A stretch of 64,000 nt of DNA, from positions 1-64,000 of the forward strand of contig JAZHPD010000032.1 of NCBI GenBank assembly GCA_037575805.1, given 5' to 3'. The stretch's first letter is position 1. Each line of letters starts with the position of its first letter. Below are positions 21,684-34,923 of this stretch, piece by piece. Origin of the DNA: Lecanicillium sp. G3 (lineage: Eukaryota; Ascomycota; Sordariomycetes; Hypocreales; Cordycipitaceae). The position numbers were made by a program, and so were the translations under genes. The notes below the pieces were generated by a model, which worked only from the letters and a program-made list of their open reading frames with translations, was not told the DNA's origin and did not search any database.

Positions 21684-21942
21684 AGGACCGGTGGAGGGTT
21701 TGGGTGTCAGGTAATGATGAAATAATTTAGCGAATTGGTGTTTATTTTATGCATGTTGCATGAGAATGGTGTTGGGTTGGGTTGGCGAATAAATGACGAT
21801 TTGAACGGGCCGAGAGAACAGAACGACGCAGAGTGACGAGAGAAAAGGGAATGGGCAGTTTGGTATCAGATTGAATAAAATGCAATCGCTAAATACAAAT
21901 AATCAAATTTTAATGCAATCGCTGCCGGTCAAAATACATATG

Positions 21943-24900
21943 CTACATCAGCAGCCTTGGCTCGTCGCAAGGTGCCTGTTCAAAATATACAGTGATGCGC
22001 CCTTTGTCGTCCAGATCCGCACCACGATCAGAGATGGGCGTGTAAACACGCGTGTGCGCCACCTCCTGCCTACTGACCTTAGCATCGTCGCGTGGAATCC
22101 ACAGCGAGGGCTTGGGCATCCACATGTCCGGTGGCGTGTAGTCGCAGTATTTACTGTTCTCCGGATACACGATGTTGGGCAAGCTGTCGGCCGGGATCAA
22201 GTTGCGCAGCGCGATGAAGTCTTCATACTCTTCCGGGTGCAAGAAACGCTTCAGGAAGCTTGGCTTGTGCGCATTCTCCTTGCCGACGGGAATGCCAATC
22301 TTGCCCAACCACTTCTTGACCTCGGGCTTCTCTAGCTCCGCCATGATTTTGCTCTTGGTGCTGCCCTTGATCCATTCCACCGCGGTGGACCGGACACTGC
22401 TGGCACCCTCCACAGCTCGTTGCCCTGTAACGACATGCTCTTCGTGGTCGGATTCTTCTTCCTCCTCGCTCTCGGGTCGCTCCTCGCCGAAGGTTTGCGT
22501 CTCATCATAGTAACTGCTGGCGGCACCAGCTGGCGTGGCATCTTCATTCTCCGCCGCCACAGCCGCCGCGGCAGCCTTTTCCCTCTCCTCGATCTGAATT
22601 TCCTCTTCCAATGTCATGGTCTGTGGCAAATTCTTAAGTAAGGGATCGATGGCATCGCTGACAGACATGTGCACCAAAATTGTGAAGAGCAAGAAGAGCA
22701 ACATCAGAACGACTGGAGGGAATGATCCGTTGAGTGCAAACAGACCAATCATGCAAATTTCTGCCAGGTACAATCCAACAATAAGATGCAGCAGGGCCTG
22801 TGGGTAGAACAGTCCCTTGCTGTCGTGCGTCGAGTCCATGATGTAGATGATTTTGTACTTCCACACAATCTGAATAAACCAGAGCCCAAACGCGGCGAAA
22901 ATCAGAACTAGTGGTGCAATGCAAGAGTAACTCAGAGCAATAACACCCATGTTCGAATACACTGGGAATATACCTCCCCATAGCGGTATCTGTAGCTGTC
23001 GCCACGTCCGGAATCTGCTTCGCGGGTTGTCTGTAATCTTAGACAATATGACGTGGCGCAGGAAAGCCCAAACTTGAAGGACTCCCATGCAACCGCTCAG
23101 GATACACTGGATAAGGATGTATGACAGGTAGAAATCCGAGGCCGACGGCAAGCTCTTAGCCAATTTGTCCTTGGCCGAAAGAGGGTTAGCGATAATAGAC
23201 GTGATGGCGTCCGAGGCCGCAGAGGTCAGTGTTGTAATCAAGAAGACTTGGACGACCTGGAAGGCAAAGTATGCGTTTTGGGTAAATAGTTCCACTTGGT
23301 GCATAGATGGCAAACCGGACATGCGGCCGAGGAATCGAAGCATAAACGGCACGGCAGCCATCAGAAGAGACAGGGCCAATGCAGGCAAGAAACCCTGTAT
23401 GAAACCGACGATAAGTTTCGGGAGGAGCTTGATCCATTTTAGGAACGGTGCCAGCTTGATCAATGAGTCAACATTGGATACCAAACCGACAAAGGCAGCC
23501 GGGATGGACCAAAACACCACAGCGGCAAGCACAATCGCCAGCACCGCCGTTCGTCGCATGATGAGCTCCCACCATTTCATGCGCAGCGAGCTCCAGATGA
23601 CCTCATCGGGTCGAATGCCAAGCAGTCGCGTTGACATTTGCAGCGGGCGGTGATGTGCAAGAACCTGCTGCGCCGCCTGTGCGTTCTCTTGCGTGTCGAA
23701 CTCAATGAAGGCTGCGGACATTGTGCCCTCACCGCCGCGGCGAATTACCTTGCGGGTTTTGAAGATGAGCATGTTAAGTTCGCGGAGTCGGTTGCGCGTC
23801 CAACGAATAGTGTCAACACGACGCAAGAAGTTGCCGATGGGGCGGTGGTGCGGGCGCTTCTTGGTCGGGATCCAGAGCGAGGCGACAGAGCCACGCAGAT
23901 CTGGAAGGGTCTCATGGAGACCATACGGGTGTACGTAGTCCAGGTCGTCCTCGGTCTCGACGTTGCCGTCCTTATTCTCCGTGTCGTCCACTTTGGTCTC
24001 ATCAGACTGCCGGTGTTGCAAGTTGTCCATAGAATTTTGTGATAGCAAAGTCGGCCCAGGAAGATCCACCTCCAACTTCTCGCTCGAGAATCTTGTCAGC
24101 TTTGGCGATCCCCGTGCTAGTCCTCGCTCGGAACTCGCAGACTCGACGTCCACTTGCTGCTGCTCCTCCGCTGGTTGGGTTGGCGGCTGGTTCGTCGGGT
24201 GGTTGGGGTGCTTCTTCAAGTACTGGTAGCGCGCGTGGTTAGTCATTTTGATAAGTTTCACCTCAGCATCCTCCAGTCGCTTCGCTGTCTGCTCTCGTTC
24301 CTTGACGAGCTTTGCAAGGACTTTGCTTGATCGGGGGAGATAAATCTTCTTCGCCGAGTCGCCATAGAGTTTTCGAAGCCGCGCCTCGTCTTGGTACTTT
24401 TCGGGTAGGCCGGTGACGAGCATGGTCCTTGAGGAAATGCGCTGCGCATAGTGTGGCGCGGATAGATATGCCTGGCGTAGGTTGGCATAGTAAATACATT
24501 CTCGGACAATCGTGAAGAGCACGAAACCTGCGGACGTCGGTTAGCATACGGTATATGCCGGAAGGCTTGCTGCAGGTCTCATACCGAAGAATAACCAGCC
24601 GATAAACAAATGCGCATACATGCGGCTCGGGTCTTTGATGTTTCCGATCGTCAAGAGAGACAGCTCGTATCCGCCGTTGCCGCCTGTCGCGTTGATTGGT
24701 AGTAAAATCGGATAGGCGATAAAGCATCCCATAAAGCAAATGTTGCGTAGGACCTTGAGATAGCGAAGAAAGAAGAAGCCGTCGATGGAGGCATTATTTA
24801 GCACGTAAACGTCGGGTATTTTGAAAAAGGGCACCACCCAGTTGAAGATGCCGTTGGGTAACTCTGGGCTCGGTTGTCTGCAAAAGTCAGTCTCGGGCTT

Positions 24901-25341
24901 GAGTCTGTATTACCATGAGGCGGCACATACAGCGGGCGTCGGATAGCATGTATCGTTCGCGGCGCATACACGCGCTTCAATCGAGGTCGGAGAAAGAGGA
25001 AGATGATTGTCGTGACGCCGAGAATAATGCCTATGGGAATGAATGTGCCGCCGAGCTTTGACAGCGACGGGCTCTTGCTGTTGGCGGTGGCACTCAGGGT
25101 GCCCTGGCCATTGGAGTCGTTTCGGCTCGAGTTGATGCGTGGATCGCTGCCCTATAGCAGGGGGGAGAAGAGGTTAGTTGCCAGTCCGGCGCATAGTAAA
25201 CTGCCCGGGTAGAGCGTCGTCGTCGCCGACAAGTTGTCTTTGTCCACGGTCTCGGAGCGGGACGAGGACGGCGCGCGAGCGGGTACGTACCTGAAGATCT
25301 AGCCGGGGCAGCAGTGTGCCCAGATCCATGAATTCATCCAT
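21943..25341 (-). CDS. CSC1/TMEM63-type osmosensitive calcium-permeable channel
   Basis: Four exons (25341-25291, 25151-24931, 24877-24585, 24527-21943) give 1049 residues, all junctions in frame. Order: short N-terminus (MDEFMDLGTLLPRL), first membrane helix near residues 52-71, two more helices to about 203, then a cytosolic domain with the RRM-like MLVTGLPEKYQDEARLRKLY and AAFIEFDTQENAQAAQQVL. Next comes the channel core (RSN1_7TM) from about 530 to 830 with many helices, an acidic Glu-rich stretch, and a C-terminal domain with KYCDYTPPDMWMPKPSLWIP. Homologues are stress- or osmotically gated cation channels of the plasma membrane or endomembranes. The protein is longer than yeast Csc1 because of acidic and Q-rich inserts. 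The start was taken at the only ATG giving an in-phase first exon. Confidence 0.9.
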
Positions 25342-27280
25342 CTCGTCGGGAGGCTGCGAGGTGAAGCTATGCCGTGATGTAGCCGCGCATCGTCGAGTTG
25401 TTCTGTGAAGGGATCGAAGATTGATTCGGCAATTCTCGTTTTCGTGCCCTGTGGGCGAGGCGGGGGGACAAGACAGGAAAAGGATTGGCAAAGAGCGGCG
25501 AGCGACGAGCTGAACAGCCCAAATATGTGCCAGTCTAACTACCTACCGCTTCTTTGCGCGAGTGAAACCAGCCCAGCAGCCGAGATTGTACTCGTCCCCA
25601 GTCCTTGGTGGGTTGAGTTAGTGTGTCTCCTCTTGTCCTAGACACCCTGCATAAGTGCGGGTCGGGGGACTTTGCTCAGATTAATTACCCGTGCTTTTTT
25701 CCCCTTTTGAGAGAACGGAAGCTACCGCGAAGAGACAAAAAGCCGCGAAATAAATAATCTATTGTGTGAAAGCGTCCCACGGGGGGTTTGGAGGAGACCA
25801 GAAAATGGGGAATGTGGCTCGACGTGGACACCAACCGAGAGTCCCTGCGCCGTCACCAATCGAATCGGCACGTCCACGGTCCTGGTGTGCAATTCAGATA
25901 ACGTCGCCGCCGTGGTGCGTTGAGATTGAAGGAAAAGAGGGCTGATCAGCGACGAGGATGCAGGCCCAGGGTAGTTCGTGCGTCGTTTTGTTTCTCGTCA
26001 CATCGGACGGCAGGGGACTTTTATGGGTTGCACCCTGTTGCACGAGTCAAGCACGTAATGGAAGTGGCCCTGCACAATGAGAAAACAATCGGGAAATCGA
26101 GAAAGCGATCACAAAGGCAAGGCAAAACCGACTCGTATTCCAACTGACAACGGGGAAGGGAGAGGGGCAGACACGCATAGCACCCATGTATAGTGACCGT
26201 TGTATCTGCAAGCCCTCGACGCAGCTATAAGGGTATGGCCTCAGGAAAGAGACATCTTACAAGTATGAGCGTTGTAATTTGCATCTTCTGCTTTTACTCT
26301 TCCTTCGTTTCTCAGCCGCCCACAGCAGGCCAAAACCCACAGTCGCCATGTTTCGAGTCTCTAATGTGGACTAGGCACTGGAGACATTGGCTAAGATTAA
26401 TGGCTGGTGATGTAACACCGTCAAGGACACCAGTCAGGACAACGATATGACAGGTCAATCTCGCACTGGGCAGCAATGCAGATAACGCTGCTGTCCGCGT
26501 TGCGACTACTTGACAAACATAATCGATTCGCTGCAGTATCCGATACGGCAACCTCTAGTTCTCACCGCAGTATCTTTCCGCGGAATTATGTCGCACAGCG
26601 TTCTAACTAGTTGGGAAAAACGCAAATGCCTACCGCCCAAGTTTCAGAATTCATGGCCTTCTTTTTGCCCTCCAGAATTCTGTTCCACAGAGGCCAGCGT
26701 TCCCTCGAGACATCTTCAGCCAACCAGCGTGCTGGCGCCGCGTGCACGGTGGCATGGTGGGCCAGGTAGATCCGTCACGAAGCCCGTCTTACTGGCTGCT
26801 TAGGCTCCGAAGCGTAAACTCTGTTTTATGGGCTCGCCATTTCCCTGATTCTTCCTTCTCCTATGGGCAGCGGGGGCGGGACGAAGGATAACCGTCCAGG
26901 AACCCGGAGGCTTGGTATGTTCTTTTGGTGCTACCCCTGTGGGCTCGGGCTCCCTCAGCGCTCGGCTGGACAGATCTGTACACTTGCACGAGTGCACAAA
27001 TAATTATGACCCTGGTCAGAACGGGGAACTCATCGTGCTTCTTCCTCGCGCAGGCACGCAACGTCACCCGTCGTCGTGAGACATGGTTTGTTGGGTGGGA
27101 GAAAATGAGACGAAGGAGTAGCCTCTTTTGGCCCAAGCCTGTCTTGGACTTGCGTGGATGTTACCTCGTAAAGCTCCGGTACTTTTATTAGAAGCCCGAT
27201 TGGGTTTATTGATTATATGTGCTATTCAGTTCATTCCTTCCCTACTCCTCCCCGGGTCAAACATCCAGTCCTTGTGTCAT
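25342..27280. other. Intergenic, no gene recognised
   Basis: This interval holds the channel-gene promoter and 3' DNA of the aldolase gene. Frames up to about 97 codons occur on both strands without family resemblance. Confidence 0.5.
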
Positions 27281-28287
27281 CTATTTGATGTCGGGGAGCG
27301 AGTTCTCATACTCGACCAGGTCCACCAGGGGCGCGCCCGCATCACCATCAAACTTGGCCACGTCAATCGCGCCCAGCGGGCGTCGGCTGCGCCCAGCACC
27401 GTAGCCGTAGTACTTCTGCAGCGCCGCCTTGAGGCCCGCGACGCCGAGCTGCACCAGCGCCCAGTCGGCCCTACTGAAGCGCGTCTGCAGCTCCTGCGCC
27501 TCCTTTATCTTGCCCTCGTCGAACAGGCCGAGCATCACGTTGTGCACCTTGGGCACCAGGTTGGCCGTCGCGGCGATGACGCCGTGCGAGCCGCCGACGA
27601 GGCCGTGTAGCATGAAGTCCGTCTTGCCCGCAAAGGCGGCAAAGTCGCGGCCGATGCGCGGGTCGTGGGCCACGCGCTGCAGCTTGCCCATGTTGCCGCA
27701 GGTGAGCTTGCAGCCGACGACGTTCTTGTTGTTGATGGCGAGGTTCGAGATCATGTCCGAGTCGAGGTCGATGCCGCCCGTGACGCCGGGGAAGTTGTAG
27801 AGGAGAATCGGAATGGGCGAAGCGGACGCGACGTCGTCAAAGTACTTGTAGATTACAGGCTTCTGCATGGCCGGGACTGCATCATAATCGTCAACATATG
27901 CAGGTTTTTGAGTAGATCAAGCTCTGATAACTTACTCCAGTAGCTGGGGCTCAGGACGAGCGCATAGTCCGCGCCGGCCTCGTGGGCCTCTTTGCACAGC
28001 TGGATAGACTCGCGGGTAGACTGCGCACCACCTCCGGCGATGATGGTGGCACCCGGCTTGCCATGCTCGTTGAGGACGGAGCGAGCGAGCTTGAGGACGT
28101 CAATGCGCTCCTCGTGCGACATGTGCATCGCCTCGCCGTTGGAACCCTGGATAACGAGACCGTCGACGCCGGCCTTGGCGATTCGGGTAATGTGAGCGCG
28201 GATAGCTTCGAAGTCGATTGTCTCGTCTTCATTGAAGAAGGCGACACAGGGCACGTAGATGCCGCGGGGCGGGCAGTGAGGGGCCAT
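27281..28287 (-). CDS. DapA-family aldolase/lyase
   Basis: Two exons (28287-27936, 27876-27281) with a 59-nt intron give 315 residues; splicing joins SPSYW to PAMQKPVIYKYF. It is a TIM-barrel class I aldolase related to dihydrodipicolinate synthase and 4-hydroxy-2-oxoglutarate or 2-keto-3-deoxy-sugar-acid aldolases. Visible motifs: GIYVPCVAFF near the start, GLVIQGSNGEAMHMSHEER (substrate carboxylate loop), YNFPGV with the catalytic Tyr, and VVGCKLTCGN with the Schiff-base Lys. Fungal relatives include the L-threo-3-deoxy-hexulosonate aldolase of galacturonate catabolism. KLTCGN is compatible with that group, but the exact substrate is not settled. No targeting peptide is seen. Lysine biosynthesis is unlikely, since fungi use the aminoadipate route. 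Confidence 0.85.
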
Positions 28288-31200
28288 GGCTGCAATGTTT
28301 TCTGATCTTTTTAATACAGGCTTACGGAAGCAGGTGAAGGTGTTAAGTGTCGACCAAGCCGTTGTAGTCTCATTCTTTCCATGATAGGCCCCGCGCTTGG
28401 GAATATCTCTGACATCGCAAAATGCCAGGCCCGCTCGTGAGTGGCGGGGAAGCGGCACCGCACCGGAGCGGGCGCCCGGAGGGGTCTTCCGAGTCTGCTC
28501 CGGCTTCCGATGACGGAGCGCAGGCGCTCATGACAACACGCCGCGGTTTCTTAAGAGGGTAAAAGTGCAAGGAAATGCATATGTAGGCATTGAGCATTTC
28601 CTGCAGCTACTTTTTGACACCGATCACGAGCTGCGGTGCATCGATGCGAGGCTCACTGTTACCCTACACCTCAACCGGTTGGAGTGACACAGCCGCCAAG
28701 AGTCATAGAGGCCTGGGGACTTTCTGGAAACAGCTGAGCACTGTGCAATGAAGGAGTCTTCTACGCCAATAAGATACTGATGTAACTCGGAAACAAAGCT
28801 CGGTCACCAAAATATGCGGTCGTATGACTTATGTAGCTATGGCGACTATTGCAACTCAAATTCGATACAGGGCGCCGAAGTTGTCAGTGCCTACGGAAGA
28901 AAAAACATCACAGATGTTTCCACATGTTATTTAAAACTTGATTTTAGCATATACTGCGGCTTTCGCAGAAAAAACAAAACGTTCCATGGCTGGCTTACAG
29001 AGTACGACGCTGATACACTACCTACCGTAAAACGCAACGGACCGTTGCAACACTCTAGAAGCTTACTGGTTTATCGTCTTCGTGGCCCCGTCATAACCAT
29101 TCAAAGGTCCCTTCACGTGTATTAAGACTGTGTAATCTTTCGGTGATGCGCATGCCCCATAGACTGCACGTGCTGAGTGGGAGAACTTTTGATCCAGCGG
29201 CCACGGCACTGGTCGAGGCTCTTCTGAGTGCGCAAAGGATCAAGCAAATACGGATACGCTTCCATGCAGGCTTCCCATCTGATTTTGAACGGAAAACGAC
29301 TCGCCTCTCGTAATACTCAAAGCCGAATTAGTAGAAAAATGTGCGAGCCGCACCGTATTTCGAGGGCGGGACCGAAAGCTCACTCCCATTGCGACGCAGA
29401 AGGCGCATCTAGTGACTGGAAAGTGTATCAATACCTGAAAGAACTTTTCAAACAACGCCACCTTTAATTTTATACCCCATTCTATATACCGCTGCGGGTT
29501 GACGGGGCCTCACATGCTCTCATTACAGCTGCATGGCCAAGGAAAGATCAGAACGCCACGGAATCCATCCACACGCCGCCCTGTTCTGAATCCTAGTTGG
29601 CAAAGCGATCCTTCAAGCCAAGAAATAATTGCCGTAATAATCTTCAATGTAAGCTGCACAATGGCTCTTACGACAAGGTTGGAGGCTACTGTAACCGATG
29701 GCGCACTCTCAACTCTCCATGAGCAACTCAACACGAGAGGTGGATGGATAAGAAATGATGCAGCCTGATGGGAGCATGATGAAGCCACCGGCATAGCTAC
29801 GCCTGATATCAGTAAGCTCTACAAGCTATGATGTTTAGGGACACTGGTGTATGAAAATTTGTTGATGCGATCACCATTCACCCTCGCAATGGGAAGCTGG
29901 AGCCACACTCAGCTCGGCCTGCGCGAGAACGTCCAGGTCTGGGCATCCCATGTCAAAGAGTGTTTCCAAACACAAGGACGAAGTACTCCGTACTATACCA
30001 TTACAGAATATTTCATGCCATCAATAAAACATCTCCATTGCTCAGCCAGCCAAACTTGCCTGCCTGCCAACGGACTATTTTCGCCAACCAGGTAAAGGTG
30101 GCTTTCCGAAAATTACCAAATAAGCCTAAAATATGGATTCGGACTGTGGGACATGTACGGAGTATAATAAGGCGCTATGGTTATTGCCGTGGGAGCACTA
30201 ACGACTCCGAGACGGAGTGTGAACAGCGCCATCGTGGGCGTGGGAGGCTTGCCAGCTGAGACGGACAGCACATTTGCCTCGATAAAGGCCCCAGTAACAT
30301 CAGCTGATGCCGCCCTACGGGCAGCGACAAGTCCCCCTTCCCTCAAGAAGCCCGCAATCCAGGGGGTGACTTTGCCATGCGTCCGAGTGGGGTGCCAGAA
30401 TCCACCTCGCATAGAGGTGAGGTGCTCTACGGCTCAACTCGAGGACCCATGAACTTTTGCATCCTGCTGGACACGGCCAACCAACCAGCCAACTAAAACG
30501 TCTGGCCGAGTTGCTGCCCCAATCATCGGCCAGTGACGTTGCAAATTAGAGACCCCAAGTTCTCTCAAGCGGAGGCCATGTTAGTGCGCCGGCCCCCCCA
30601 TAATTCCGTGCCTCGGGCTTGCTGAAACCTCCAGTTGTTCGTTCGTTCGTCGATGGCGACTATCCCTGCGGGAGGGCCAACATGGTCTTCTCTGGGGTAG
30701 TGAGCCGTTCCAAGCCGGGGGCCGCTGGCGCCCGCGGCGCAGCCTGTTTATGCTCTTACTGGTAGATACCAATACGGGCATAATGCTGAGAGTCTGGCGG
30801 TGCTTTTCCGCACAGAGCCTGAAGTGAGACCCCGTCCTTGCATGCATGTGGTTGTGGAGAACCAGTCCATGCACGCACTGCCAAGAGATGCAAAGGATCC
30901 TTTGACAAAGAGAGACAGGGTCAAAAAGTACCGCCGAAAGGCCGGCTGCTTCTGAGCGCCGCCTGAAAATGGCTTCGCGCCGCTCCTTGTACGAGGTACC
31001 TGCAGGCAAGGAGTGATGGACATCAGCAATAGCCTAGGCAACAGACGGATCGACTCGCCACCGCCCCTCTGGAAACTGTTAGTCAAGCAATTGGACAGCT
31101 TGGTGGGCTCTTCTCCAACTGAAGAATGCCGCCATGCACTGCCCTGGCCCACAGACAGCTAATCTCAACTTCATCACAGAAGATGGAGCAGCGGAGGGCA

Positions 31201-32504
31201 AACTCCATGGAGGCGACAGGGAGGCCTTCAGGTGGTGGCGAGATGGCCGTCTGTGAATTTACTGGTACTTTTGCCAAATACAAGTGTTGGACGCAGCTGG
31301 ACGGGAGTCGGCAATTTCCAAGTGATTTGTGGCGCTCTGAGCTACATAGCTCAGGCGAGGAGAATTTATCTGGCCCGGGTGGCTGCTGCATCTGTCGCCT
31401 CACGGAGATTGGGTTAGCTCTTTCCTGAGTGGCTTCGGGTTGCCAGCCTCATGTTCACTAGCCTTGCAGCCGACGCGACGGCGCTACCGCCATTTCCGTC
31501 CAACAACTTGCGGCAACAGTGTACCCAATGAGCAGAGGAATGGCGGGTTTGTCACTATTGTTGGTAATAAAAAAAACACCCCCGACAGTTTTCCTTGGCA
31601 GACAGACCCTAATTAGCAACCGATATAGGTAAGTAATCAATAGACAGACAGTCTCGTCGTGTAGTCGATGCAGGGCTGAGATCCCAGACACGCGAAGAAA
31701 ATTGTTGACTCAGGCTTGCCGCGACTCGATCCTGCCGCATGTTCAGTCGGGCTCTCCGCCGCAGCGGCCGCACGCGGGAGCAAAAAACTCAATTTGATGT
31801 TGGCCGTAGGTGGCAAGGGGGACATGTTGTTGCAGTAAATAATCATTAGCGCCGGGGCCGACGCTGGCACGTTCCCACGCGACAAGCCATGATAGTGGAG
31901 ATAGAATCCAAGAGGTGGGAGAGAAAACGGATTAGCAAACTCGAAAATGTCGGTTTTGTTTCCCTCTCTGGGTTCGGTCCAACATCACACCTCACTAACT
32001 ACTGCCTTGTCACTCCACACCCGCCACGGCGCCGGCGCAACTGATCAGCGCATTCTGGGGACGAACCAGGCAGAAAGACGAAGGAAAAAAGTTCCCCGTG
32101 TTGGATGGATGGGTGGTAGCTGCGTTTCATTGCATGACTACTCCGGTCGCAGCGCATGGTTACCTTGTTCCGCCCACAGAAAGGATGGAGGGGAGGGTCT
32201 CCGGGGGTGCCCTCCTCCCTAAACTAGCGATAGCACCGCATTCTTTGGGTTTGGAGAATTGCCCACTGTTCCCCTCATTGTTGTATCTGGGCTTTGTCCC
32301 GTGTCCCTGCGTGTTGTGCCTCAGTCCCTGTGTTGCTTGTTAATAAAATGGTCCTCCCGCCCACCTCCACATTGCTGCCGTTGGTCCCTTCCCTCCAGAC
32401 TTCTTCTCCCCCAAGTCGCACAGCAATAACAGCTTCTGTTTTGCTCGCCCCTGGCTTGTTTGGTCAATCCTGGTAACTGTAAACATCAAAAACAGTCTGC
32501 CAGC
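28288..32504. other. 4.2-kb gene-free interval between aldolase and OPT genes
   Basis: This is the longest interval without a supported gene. It is a divergent region, so it contains the promoters of both flanking genes. Two GTAC-N3-GTAC motif copies lie at 29983 and 30155. A perfect 8-bp inverted repeat CTGAGCTA/TAGCTCAG sits near 31337-31355. The last 250 bp before the OPT start is C+T-rich, as in many fungal promoters. Frames up to 142 codons look accidental. Confidence 0.5.
29983..29993. repeat. GTACTCCGTAC motif copy
   Basis: A perfect copy of the intergenic 11-mer. A one-mismatch copy in the opposite orientation (GTACGGAGTAT) lies 162 bp downstream at 30155-30165. Confidence 0.7.
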
Positions 32505-34923
32505 ATGGAGACCGACGCCAACGTGACGGGCCAGAAGCCCATTCCTGTCGATTCGCACACCGGCCCCGAGGTCGTGGCCGAATCGCTGGACAACCATGCT
32601 ACTGCGATGCCACTCCCATACAAGGACGTGACTGCCGACGCCGATGTGTCAAAGGATGCTAAAGAGACATGCACCGAGGAAAAGGTCCTCGATGAAAACG
32701 AAGATGAAGAAGATGAGGCATTGCCTGACGATCTCTTCGTGTCGTTCCCCGCTCTCAAGGGAGTTCCTCCCGAGGAGAACCCTCTCACCGTCCGCGCTGT
32801 TCTGATTGGTATTGTTCTCGGATCACTCTGCAACGCCTCCAACGTCTACCTTGGTGAGTCTGCCACAGCGCATGCGCATAACCAACTTTATCCATGTATA
32901 CTGACAAGTCTCGTCAATAGGTCTCAAGACTGGTTTTACCTTCCCTGCGACAATGTTTGGTGCCATTTTCGGTTATGGTATCGTCACCATACTCACGAAA
33001 GCCTTCCCTCACGTCAAGTTTCTTGGTGGCCGCTTCGGTCCCCAGGAGAACTCGATTGTACAGGCTGCCGCCACCGGAGCCGGTGGTATGAGCGGTCTCT
33101 TCGTGGCCGGTCTGCCTGCCATGTACAGATTGAGCCTTCTGTCGGAAAACCCCAAGGGTGACTTTACGCGCATTTTGACCTTGACAATTGTCTGTGCTTT
33201 GTTTGGTCTCTTTGCCGCAGTTCCCCTCCGCAAGTTCTTCATTATCAACGTCGCCCGCGAACTGAACCTCGTCTTCCCATCCCCCACGGCCACCGCTGTT
33301 GCCATTCGATCAATGCACTCAGTCTCATCGGGTGCCAATGAGGCCATGAAGAAAGTCAAGGCCTTGTTCTACGCGTTTCTCGGCGCTTTCGCCCATATTA
33401 TTGTCTCTCAGTATGCTGACGGCATTCTGCACAACTGGCACATGTTTTCTTGGTTTTACATCTGGAGTGGCTATACGAACTGGGCCCAGAACATTGACAA
33501 TTGGGGCTGGTACATTCAGCTTACTCCAGCTTTCTTTGGCTCGGGCATTCTCGTCGGCCTCAACACTGCCTTCTCATGGTGGGGAGGCACAGTCCTTGCG
33601 TGGGGTTTGATTGGACCTCTTCTGGTTCACTATGGCGAGTGTGTAGGAGGCCATCCGTATCTCAACCAAGACCCCCCGGCTCCTGAGATCATCCAGGAGA
33701 GGTGGGGAGTTGTGGTCAGCTTCAACAGCATGGTAGGCATTGGCCAACCGGGTTGGGTTCCGTCTCCCCGCTACTGGATGCTGTGGCCCGGCGTGATGGT
33801 GCTCCTAGTCTACTCGCTGATCGAGTTTTTCATTCACTTCCGCGTTCTCTACGATGGCCTCGTCTTTGCTTTCCGCGAGCTGGCAGTTACTCTCAACGCT
33901 GAGCTCAAGAAGCGCGGCAAGAACAGCCCCTTCCTCGAAAAGCACGCTGCGAGAGTCAACGAGGCCAACAGTCTCGTCGAGGACTTTGCAACCCCGGAGC
34001 AGCAGGTTCCCATGTACGTGTGGCTTACGGGCACTATTGTCATGATGGTAGTTGCCTGTTTGGTGTGCCATTTCCAGTTTGACATGAACGCCGGCTACGC
34101 TATTGTTGCCTGCCTGCTGGGCATCATCTTTGCCTTCATGAGCATTTATGGAGGCGCGGTCACTGACGTCACCCCCTTGACTGCTTCGTCCAAGGCCTCA
34201 CAGCTTGTATTTGGTGGCATTACCAAGGGCCAGGAAGTGAAGACCGCGCAGCGCATTAATTTGATTGCAGGCAACATTGCCACCGGTACTGCAGATGTCT
34301 CAACGGCCCTGGTCAGCGACTTCCGTGTCGGCTTCCTCTTAAAGACTCCCCCCCATCTGCAGTTTTACGCTCAAGGTCTCGGTGCGATTGTCTCCATCTT
34401 TCTTGCACCGGGCATCTTCGTGTTGTTCATGGCCGCCTATCCGTGCGTGTGGAAGCCTGAGCTGCAAGGAGGCGAATGCCCGTTCCAGGCGCCTTCCGTT
34501 GCCGCTTGGAAGGCGGTGGCCGAGGCGGTGACTCAGCCGAACGTACCCATCCCCCTCAAGTCAGGAATCTTCTCAATTGTCATGGGTGTCGTTGCTGCAA
34601 TTCAGGCCCTAGTCAAGAACTTTTACCTCGTCGGCCCCCGTCTCAAGTACCGCTCATACCTGCCCAACTGGATGGCTATTGGTGTCGCCTGGGTGTTGGG
34701 TCCGGATTCTGGGTACGCCAACGCTGTTCTGTTTGGCTCCATTACTGCTTGGTGGTGGAAGAAGTACTTCCGCAACAGCTTCGACGCATATGGGTTTGCC
34801 ATTGCTGCCGGTCTCCTTGCCGGCGAGGGTCTCGCAGGTGTCATCAACGCCGCGCTTACGCTCGGAAATGTTTCGGGCGATGACAAGGGTTCCCCAATCG
34901 GTCTTCCGGGGCACGTCTGGTAA
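32505..34923 (+). CDS. OPT-family oligopeptide/metal-chelate transporter
   Basis: Two exons (32505-32853, 32921-34923; 67-nt intron) give 783 residues. The N-terminal ~95 residues are hydrophilic and acidic (DENEDEEDEALPDD), followed by the OPT signature start SFPALKGVPPEENPLTVRAVLIG and GLKTGFTFPATMFGA. About 14-16 membrane helices follow, with conserved NIATGTADVSTALVSDFRVG and WMAIGVAWVLGPDSGYANAV segments near the end. Members are proton-coupled plasma-membrane importers of short peptides, glutathione or metal-chelate compounds. Several features (GLKTGFTFPATMFGA, no NPG peptide signature) place it nearer the YSL-like branch than classical tetrapeptide carriers; the substrate is open. The start is the ATG giving a compact leader after a pyrimidine-rich tract. 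Confidence 0.9.
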
